This document shows, in pieces, positions 7,470 to 10,696 of a stretch of DNA of 10,696 nt (within the stretch, counting starts at the first letter, position 1; each line of letters opens with the position of its first letter). The stretch lies in contig CAYTTA010000066.1 in the NCBI GenBank assembly GCA_964440655.1, positions 1 to 10,696 on the forward strand, in the 5' to 3' direction. The DNA comes from CAYTTA01 sp964440655 (GTDB lineage Bacteria > Bacteroidota > Rhodothermia > Balneolales > Balneolaceae). The position numbers and the translations under genes were made by a program. The notes beneath the pieces were generated by a model. The model was not told where the DNA came from and made no database searches. It was given only the letters and a program-made list of their open reading frames with translations.

Positions 7470-7497
7470 CCGGCAGGCGGCCCCTCAGGGCTGCCGG
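7470..7497 (-). terminator. GC-rich hairpin downstream of the beta-propeller gene
   Basis: CCGGCAG (7470-7476) pairs exactly with CTGCCGG (7491-7497), with a possible inner CCC/GGG pairing. It begins 27 bases beyond the stop of the minus-strand gene, the expected place for its 3' end. No T-tract follows on the minus strand, so it may act as an RNA 3' end barrier or Rho-assisted terminator rather than a classical one. The role is inferred from position. Confidence 0.35.
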
Positions 7498-7523
7498 ACG
7501 GCCTTGGAGTATCCGGCAGGAGG

Positions 7524-8654
7524 TCAGAAAACGGTCCGGATCGAGAGATCACGGTTCAGGCCCGTAAGAAGGAACTGATTGGCTCCCCGGCGGGAAAAGG
7601 TGAGCCGGTCATCTGCGAGCAGGGAGAGTGAACCCCCCACCGACGTTCGGGCGATGGAGCGTTTACCCAAATGGACGGCATGCAGCTCAGGGTTTGAGAG
7701 AGTCCGCCCGGAGCCCGAACGGGAGACATTTCCGGAAAGAGCAAGAACCTGCCGGTCCGCCTCGAGATATGCGGCGTGAAGTATATTGTTGCGGAAACTC
7801 GCACTTCCCATTCTCTCCATGTCCGACACCCGATAGACCTGGACCCGATTCCCCGAAAAGAGGGTCAGATACTCCCCTTTGTCCGACAATGTCGCTCCCA
7901 CCAGCTCTTCGGGGGCTTCCATCCGCATCACTTCATTCCCGAATGGATCAAAAAGCACCACTTCATCACGGGTTCCCGGTGATTCGGTAACGAGAACGAT
8001 GAAGCCCGAAGGTTCGCTGATCCGGGCATACTTGATGGATCTGGAGCGGTCATCATGGATCAGAACCGCCTCATTGTCGCCGCGTACAAATCTTGCCCTC
8101 GATCCGAGTGCATCGCCATAGTTTACTCTGGGATTGTAGAGAAGAAGTTGCCCGCCCCCTCTTGCGGGAAGCATCATCGAAACCGCCTCTCCTCCCGCGC
8201 TGCCTGTACTGTTGGAGATGGTGAACCGTACGGTTCCGTCAGGTTGATAGAACGTGAAATTGGCAACGTTGTCCCGGGTTACGAAACCGCCATTATCGAA
8301 TACGGCAATGCCCAGGGTCGGATCTGCGGGGTCAAAAAACTCGAGAGGTATCTCCTTCAGAACCGCACCCATGCCATCTGTCAGACTCACCTGCAGACCT
8401 CCTGTTGCTGAGAGATGTATGACTGCCAGATAGCGGCTGTTGGGAGAAAGTGCGAAGGCACGTGCGGAGGGGATGATCCGGCTGCCTGAGTTTCCGGTTA
8501 TCATCAGATCAGGGCCTTGCATCTGTATGGACGCCTGATCGAATGTAAATGTCCGGGTATTGTTTCCGGCCGACTCTCCTGTTGCCCGGACCTCGATGTT
8601 CTGAGCCGAGAGGGAAGAGACATACAACAGGGGAATCAGCAATAAATACTTCAT
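7524..8654 (-). CDS. Secreted beta-propeller-like protein of unknown function
   Basis: I do not recognise a named family. The 376-residue product starts with a signal peptide (residues 1-18, MKYLLLIPLLYVSSLSAQ, likely cleaved after Ala-Gln), so it should be periplasmic or secreted. No lipobox cysteine is seen, and no cysteine is evident in the mature part. The rest is a chain of short beta strands in a blade-like rhythm. Examples are AFALSPNSRYLAVIHL (66-81), GIAVFDNGGFVTRDN (115-129), GFIVLVTESP with EVVLFDPFGNEVMRM (207-235), GATLSDKGEYLTLFSGNRVQVYRV (243-266) and LSLLADDRLTF (343-353). This resembles WD40/YVTN/TolB-type propellers with perhaps six blades. No catalytic motif is evident. The ATG at 8652-8654 fits the signal peptide exactly; there is no Shine-Dalgarno sequence. 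A perfect TATAAT lies 15 bases upstream (8670-8675, minus strand) without a matching -35. It is divergent from the glycosyltransferase gene. Existence as a gene is likely; the fold is inferred by eye. Confidence 0.85.
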   Translation of the reverse strand: MKYLLLIPLLYVSSLSAQNIEVRATGESAGNNTRTFTFDQASIQMQGPDLMITGNSGSRIIPSARAFALSPNSRYLAVIHLSATGGLQVSLTDGMGAVLKEIPLEFFDPADPTLGIAVFDNGGFVTRDNVANFTFYQPDGTVRFTISNSTGSAGGEAVSMMLPARGGGQLLLYNPRVNYGDALGSRARFVRGDNEAVLIHDDRSRSIKYARISEPSGFIVLVTESPGTRDEVVLFDPFGNEVMRMEAPEELVGATLSDKGEYLTLFSGNRVQVYRVSDMERMGSASFRNNILHAAYLEADRQVLALSGNVSRSGSGRTLSNPELHAVHLGKRSIARTSVGGSLSLLADDRLTFSRRGANQFLLTGLNRDLSIRTVF

Positions 8655-8733
8655 GAGAATGATTCAGTAATTATATATTGGTCCAGGAATAAAATGCGCT
8701 CAAAAGAACGCAAAAATAGCAATAAAGTCATAC
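8655..8733. promoter_or_regulatory. Divergent promoter spacer
   Basis: This 79-base AT-rich gap separates the minus-strand propeller gene from the plus-strand glycosyltransferase gene and must hold start signals for both. The minus strand has TATAAT at 8675-8670, 15 bases before the propeller ATG, but no good -35 at 16-18 bases. No clear motif is seen for the plus strand. No Shine-Dalgarno sequence precedes either start. Confidence 0.4.
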
Positions 8734-9714
8734 ATGCTTTTCTCGGTTGTTGTTCCCGTCTATAACCGGCCCGCCGAAGTCCGGGAGCTTCTGGAGAGTC
8801 TCACTGCTCAGGAGTACACCGATTTTGAAGTCATTATTGTCGAGGATGGATCGGATCTGCCCTGCCGGGAGGTTGTCGATTTCTTTCGTGACCGGCTCCG
8901 GATCCGTTATTTCAGCAAGGAGAACAGTGGACAGGGATACAGCCGGAACTACGGTTTTGAGCGGGCACAGGGGGAGTATCTTGTCGTGTTTGATTCAGAC
9001 TGCATCATCCCTGCCCACTACTTTTCAGCTGTACGCAACTATCTCTCAAAGCATCCGGTCGATGCGTGGGGTGGTCCTGACCGGGCTCATCCCGGTTTTT
9101 CCACTCTGCAGAAAGCGATCAACTATGCGATGACCTCTTTTTTCACCACCGGCGGCATCCGTGGTGGAGAAGTTCGGGCGGCAACCTACCATCCCCGCAG
9201 TTTCAATATGGGCATCTCCCGAAAGGTCTGGGAGAGAACCGGGGGATACCGGATCACCCGGATGGGTGAGGATATCGAGTTCAGTATCCGGATCTCCAGG
9301 ATGGGTTTCAAAATCGCACTCATCCCGGAAGCCTATGTATACCACAAACGACGGACCGATCTGTGCCGTTTTTTCAAGCAGCTCCATTTCTTCGGAAGAG
9401 CCCGAATCAATATCGGCCGTTATTATCCTGAGGAAGTGAAGTGGATTCATCGTCTGCCGGCTCTTTTTCTATTGATCACTCTGGCTCTCCTCATTCTGAT
9501 TTTGAGAGAACCCGGAACATACTGGCCACTGTTGATCCCCTATTTTCTCTTCGCATTGCTTCTTTTTTTTCACTCCTTCTGGTTGGAGAAGAATCTCTCC
9601 GTGGCTCTCAAGAGTGTTTTAGCAGGCTTCACGCTGCTCCTTGCCTATGGCAGCGGCTATATCCGGGAGCGTATAGGTGAAATGGCGGGCAAACAAAGAT
9701 CCGCACCTCTTTGA
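8734..9714 (+). CDS. Membrane-anchored family 2 glycosyltransferase
   Basis: Probably transfers a sugar from a nucleotide-sugar donor at the cytoplasmic face of the inner membrane, in polysaccharide, glycolipid or glycan synthesis; donor and acceptor cannot be read from sequence. The 326-residue protein has a GT-A Rossmann-like N-terminus (FSVVVPVYNRPAEVRELLESL, residues 3-23), the nucleotide-contacting IIVEDGSD (34-41), and GYSRNYGFERAQGEYLVVFDSD (68-89). Its metal-binding DxD is D87-S88-D89. GED (178-180) is the likely catalytic-base motif, followed by YHKRRT (203-208). Three hydrophobic segments follow (about 241-257, 262-281, 290-309), giving a C-terminal membrane anchor, and then a basic tail. 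The ATG at 8734 places the first strand right at the N-terminus as in GT2 proteins. No other glycan genes lie beside it: the propeller gene diverges upstream and tRNAs follow a terminator. It appears to be a single-gene transcript. Confidence 0.92.
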   Translation: MLFSVVVPVYNRPAEVRELLESLTAQEYTDFEVIIVEDGSDLPCREVVDFFRDRLRIRYFSKENSGQGYSRNYGFERAQGEYLVVFDSDCIIPAHYFSAVRNYLSKHPVDAWGGPDRAHPGFSTLQKAINYAMTSFFTTGGIRGGEVRAATYHPRSFNMGISRKVWERTGGYRITRMGEDIEFSIRISRMGFKIALIPEAYVYHKRRTDLCRFFKQLHFFGRARINIGRYYPEEVKWIHRLPALFLLITLALLILILREPGTYWPLLIPYFLFALLLFFHSFWLEKNLSVALKSVLAGFTLLLAYGSGYIRERIGEMAGKQRSAPL

Positions 9715-9793
9715 GACAAAGATTTTGCCCTCTCCCTGCATTGCTTTCACCCATAAATACTTTTATATTTTGATTCTTTAGCCGATTACGTAC

Positions 9794-9815
9794 AACCGGT
9801 ACATCCGGTTTTTTT
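9794..9815 (+). terminator. Intrinsic terminator after the glycosyltransferase gene
   Basis: AACCGG (9794-9799) and CCGGTT (9805-9810) form a 6-pair stem with a 5-base TACAT loop, followed by further T residues to 9815. It lies 79 bases after the glycosyltransferase stop and only 5 bases before tRNA-Pro. It is a plausible plus-strand terminator, although its position almost against the tRNA leaves no room for a separate tRNA promoter. Confidence 0.65.
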
Positions 9816-9820
9816 ATGAC

Positions 9821-9895
<75 letters not shown>

Positions 9896-9928
9896 TCGTT
9901 CAGGTGACCGGATCGGCACTTCCGACAG

Positions 9929-10002
9929 GCGCCCGTAGCTCAACCGGATAGAGCAACTGCCTTCTAAGCAGTAGGTTACAGGTTCGAGTCCTGTCGGGCG
10001 TA
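9929..10002 (+). tRNA. tRNA-Arg (anticodon TCT)
   Basis: A complete 74-base cloverleaf. The acceptor stem is GCGCCCG/CGGGCGT with a G.U pair at position 1-72 and discriminator A. The D-stem is GCTC/GAGC. The anticodon stem ACTGC/GCAGT closes loop CTTCTAA, giving TCT for AGA and AGG codons. The T-arm is ACAGG-TTCGAGT-CCTGT. CCA is not encoded. Confidence 0.97.
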
Positions 10003-10025
10003 CAGATAACGCCCGATTCTGTTCA

Positions 10026-10141
10026 GCCGGTGGTCCGGCCGTACAGACGGCAAATTGACGGTGGCCGGTTTTAATGGAGATTGTTCCATTTCCGGCAGCC
10101 TCTTTTTTTGAACAAGCTCTAAAATTTCGGCATTTTTAGAG
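10026..10141. other. Structured spacer between tRNA-Arg and tRNA-Cys
   Basis: The 149-base gap between the two tRNAs holds several inverted repeats and no coding frame. GCCGG/CCGGC lies at 10026-10039. CCGGCC pairs with GGCCGG across 10035-10068 and is followed by TTTT. TTGTTC pairs with GAACAA across 10081-10115, and the perfect 8-base CTCTAAAA/TTTTAGAG with a 9-base loop lies at 10117-10141. The first two overlap and are mutually exclusive. They may be processing or weak termination structures in the tRNA transcript, or chance; no known RNA family was recognised. Confidence 0.35.
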
Positions 10142-10151
10142 TGTGACGAAG

Positions 10152-10222
10152 GGCGCTGTGGCCGAGTGGTTAGGCAGAGGTCTGCAAAACCTCGTACAGC
10201 GGTTCGAATCCGCTCAGCGCCT
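10152..10222 (+). tRNA. tRNA-Cys (anticodon GCA)
   Basis: A complete 71-base cloverleaf. The acceptor stem GGCGCTG/CAGCGCC is perfect, with discriminator T (U73), the identity base of cysteine tRNAs. The D-stem is GCC/GGC. The anticodon stem GAGGT/ACCTC closes loop CTGCAAA, giving GCA. The T-arm is AGCGG-TTCGAAT-CCGCT. CCA is not encoded. Confidence 0.97.
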
Positions 10223-10238
10223 CGATACATATTGACAA

Positions 10239-10311
10239 GCCGCGTTCGTCTAGGGGTCTAGGACGCCGCCCTTTCACGGCGGTAGCACGGGTTCGAATCC
10301 CGTACGCGGTA
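10239..10311 (+). tRNA. tRNA-Glu (anticodon TTC), first copy
   Basis: A complete 73-base cloverleaf. The acceptor stem is GCCGCGT/ACGCGGT with a G.U pair at 1-72 and discriminator A. The anticodon stem CCGCC/GGCGG closes loop CTTTCAC, giving TTC for GAA and GAG. The T-arm is ACGGG-TTCGAAT-CCCGT. It is identical over all 73 bases to the copy at 10591-10663. Its 3' end and the 19 bases after it are repeated exactly at 10422-10462. Confidence 0.97.
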
Positions 10312-10330
10312 CAGGTTTTAGTGAACCGGT
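10290..10330 (+). repeat. 41-base direct repeat, left copy (tRNA-Glu 3' end plus flank)
   Basis: The left copy of a perfect 41-base direct repeat whose right copy is 10422-10462. It runs from the T-stem of the functional tRNA-Glu (GGTTCGAATCC...) through the acceptor 3' strand and discriminator into 19 bases of downstream flank ending GTGAACCGGT. Bases on both sides of the repeat differ between copies, so the ends are sharp. The layout resembles attL of an element integrated at a tRNA 3' end. Confidence 0.8.
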
Positions 10331-10370
10331 CGTTTAAAGGTTCATATCAGACCTACAGTCACTCGGTGAC

Positions 10371-10462
10371 AGAAACCGGCGACGGGATCAGGACGCAATG
10401 TTGCCGGAGCAGTGCTCCGGCGGTTCGAATCCCGTACGCGGTACAGGTTTTAGTGAACCGGT
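10371..10462 (+). pseudogene. tRNA-Glu 3' remnant (right copy of the 41-base repeat) with possible decayed 5' part
   Basis: Bases 10422-10462 repeat exactly the tRNA-Glu T-loop, acceptor 3' strand and downstream flank, but no acceptor 5' strand pairs with it and the T-stem is broken (GGCGG against CCCGT, two mismatches), so this is not a working tRNA. Upstream, GGG-ATC-AGGACGC (about 10384-10396) resembles GGGTCTAGGACGC of the real D-arm, with a two-base shift, which hints at a decayed full copy. The alternative is a right-end attachment-site scar with unrelated DNA (10331-10421) between the repeats. The 41-base identity is certain; the older part is weak. Confidence 0.65.
10403..10421. repeat. 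Perfect palindrome next to the tRNA-Glu remnant
   Basis: GCCGGAGC (10403-10410) and GCTCCGGC (10414-10421) are exact reverse complements around a 3-base centre, ending on the base before the right copy of the 41-base repeat. It could be a hairpin, an arm-type binding site of a lost integration module, or the distorted anticodon arm of a decayed tRNA (CCGGA-GCAGTGC-TCCGG gives a 7-base loop but lacks U33). Confidence 0.55.
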
Positions 10463-10469
10463 TTTTTAC

Positions 10470-10544
10470 GGAGCCCGTAGCTCAGCTGGTTAGAGCGCCA
10501 GGTTGTGGCCCTGGAGGCCGTGGGTTCAAGTCCCATCGGGCTCC
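10470..10544 (+). tRNA. tRNA-His (anticodon GTG)
   Basis: A complete cloverleaf of 75 bases including G-1 at 10470, which faces C73 at 10544, the identity pair of bacterial histidine tRNAs and encoded here. The acceptor stem is GAGCCCG/CGGGCTC and the D-stem GCTC/GAGC. The anticodon stem CCAGG/CCTGG closes loop TTGTGGC, giving GTG. The T-arm is GTGGG-TTCAAGT-CCCAT. CCA is not encoded. Confidence 0.97.
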
Positions 10545-10555
10545 CGCTTGTTACC

Positions 10556-10583
10556 GATCCGGATTCACAACCCGGATCTTTTT
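10556..10583 (+). terminator. Probable intrinsic terminator after tRNA-His
   Basis: GATCCGG (10556-10562) and CCGGATC (10572-10578) form a perfect 7-pair stem with a 9-base loop, followed by five T residues. It starts 12 bases after tRNA-His and ends 7 bases before the second tRNA-Glu. The form is right for an intrinsic terminator, but its position means the next tRNA would depend on read-through or on a promoter inside the hairpin. Confidence 0.6.
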
Positions 10584-10590
10584 AATAGAT

Positions 10591-10663
10591 GCCGCGTTCG
10601 TCTAGGGGTCTAGGACGCCGCCCTTTCACGGCGGTAGCACGGGTTCGAATCCCGTACGCGGTA
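10591..10663 (+). tRNA. tRNA-Glu (anticodon TTC), second copy
   Basis: Identical over all 73 bases to the tRNA-Glu at 10239-10311, with the same G.U pair at 1-72, TTC anticodon and discriminator A. Flanking sequence is unrelated apart from two bases (CA) after the 3' end, so the duplication is either old with the gene kept identical by selection or conversion, or was precise. It lacks the 19-base flank shared by the first copy and the remnant. CCA is not encoded. Confidence 0.97.
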
Positions 10664-10696
10664 CATTTCCCCTCACTGTTTGCCCTTCCTCAGATT

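Noticed and set aside
8670..8675. Complete sigma-70 promoter for the propeller gene from the minus-strand TATAAT
   Set aside because: No TTGACA-like hexamer lies 16-18 bases upstream and the leader would be only a few bases long, so it is noted only as a weak -10 match.
9976..10230. Minus-strand open frame across tRNA-Arg and tRNA-Cys
   Set aside because: It is read through two complete tRNA genes on the other strand; the product consists of translated tRNA complement.
10290..10462. A present-day integrative element at tRNA-Glu
   Set aside because: Only 91 bases lie between the repeats and no integrase or excisionase is in the window, so at most a scar can be claimed.
10321..10605. 94-codon plus-strand open frame with PVAQLVRAPGCGPGGRGFKSHRAP-type product
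   Set aside because: It reads through tRNA-His and the tRNA-Glu remnant; the peptide is a common artefact of tRNA sequence.

Overview
The window looks like chromosomal core sequence from a GC-rich member of the Bacteroidota/FCB group, possibly a Balneolota- or Rhodothermota-like lineage. The reasons are a six-domain S1 protein with a long acidic N-terminal extension, start codons that almost all lack a recognisable Shine-Dalgarno sequence, a typical short 'SLSAQ' signal peptide, and tRNA genes without encoded CCA. This placement is an inference; no 16S or other marker is present.

Region 1 (1-2530, minus strand) is the conserved pair cmk (cytidylate kinase) then rpsA (30S ribosomal protein S1). 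rpsA runs off the left edge and lacks only its C-terminal end. A perfect small hairpin lies between the two genes. Region 2 (2669-4452, plus strand), divergent from cmk, holds rpsT (ribosomal protein S20) and gpmI (cofactor-independent phosphoglycerate mutase), 11 bases apart. A probable terminator follows gpmI.

Region 3 (about 4560-7337) is a stand-alone clpC gene, an AAA+ unfoldase partner of ClpP. A 9-base perfect inverted repeat lies about 50-80 bases before its start, and a textbook intrinsic terminator follows it. Region 4 (7338-9815) begins with a short spacer carrying two copies of a 25-base tandem repeat. Next come a minus-strand gene for a secreted, probably beta-propeller protein of unknown function and, divergent from it across a 79-base spacer, a membrane-anchored family 2 glycosyltransferase with its own terminator.

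Region 5 (9821-10663) is a plus-strand tRNA cluster: Pro(TGG), Arg(TCT), Cys(GCA), Glu(TTC), His(GTG) and a second identical Glu(TTC). Between the first Glu and His is a perfect 41-base duplication of the tRNA-Glu 3' end plus downstream flank. It is either a scar of site-specific integration or a decayed tandem tRNA copy, and is the most unusual structure here.

Most of the window is housekeeping: translation (S1, S20, tRNAs), nucleotide metabolism (Cmk), glycolysis (GpmI) and protein quality control (ClpC). No transposase, integrase, CRISPR array, toxin-antitoxin pair or defence gene is visible, and I see no convincing new multi-gene system. The points worth a second look are the tRNA-Glu duplication, T-tracts placed just before several tRNAs, the clpC upstream palindrome and the 25-base tandem repeat.
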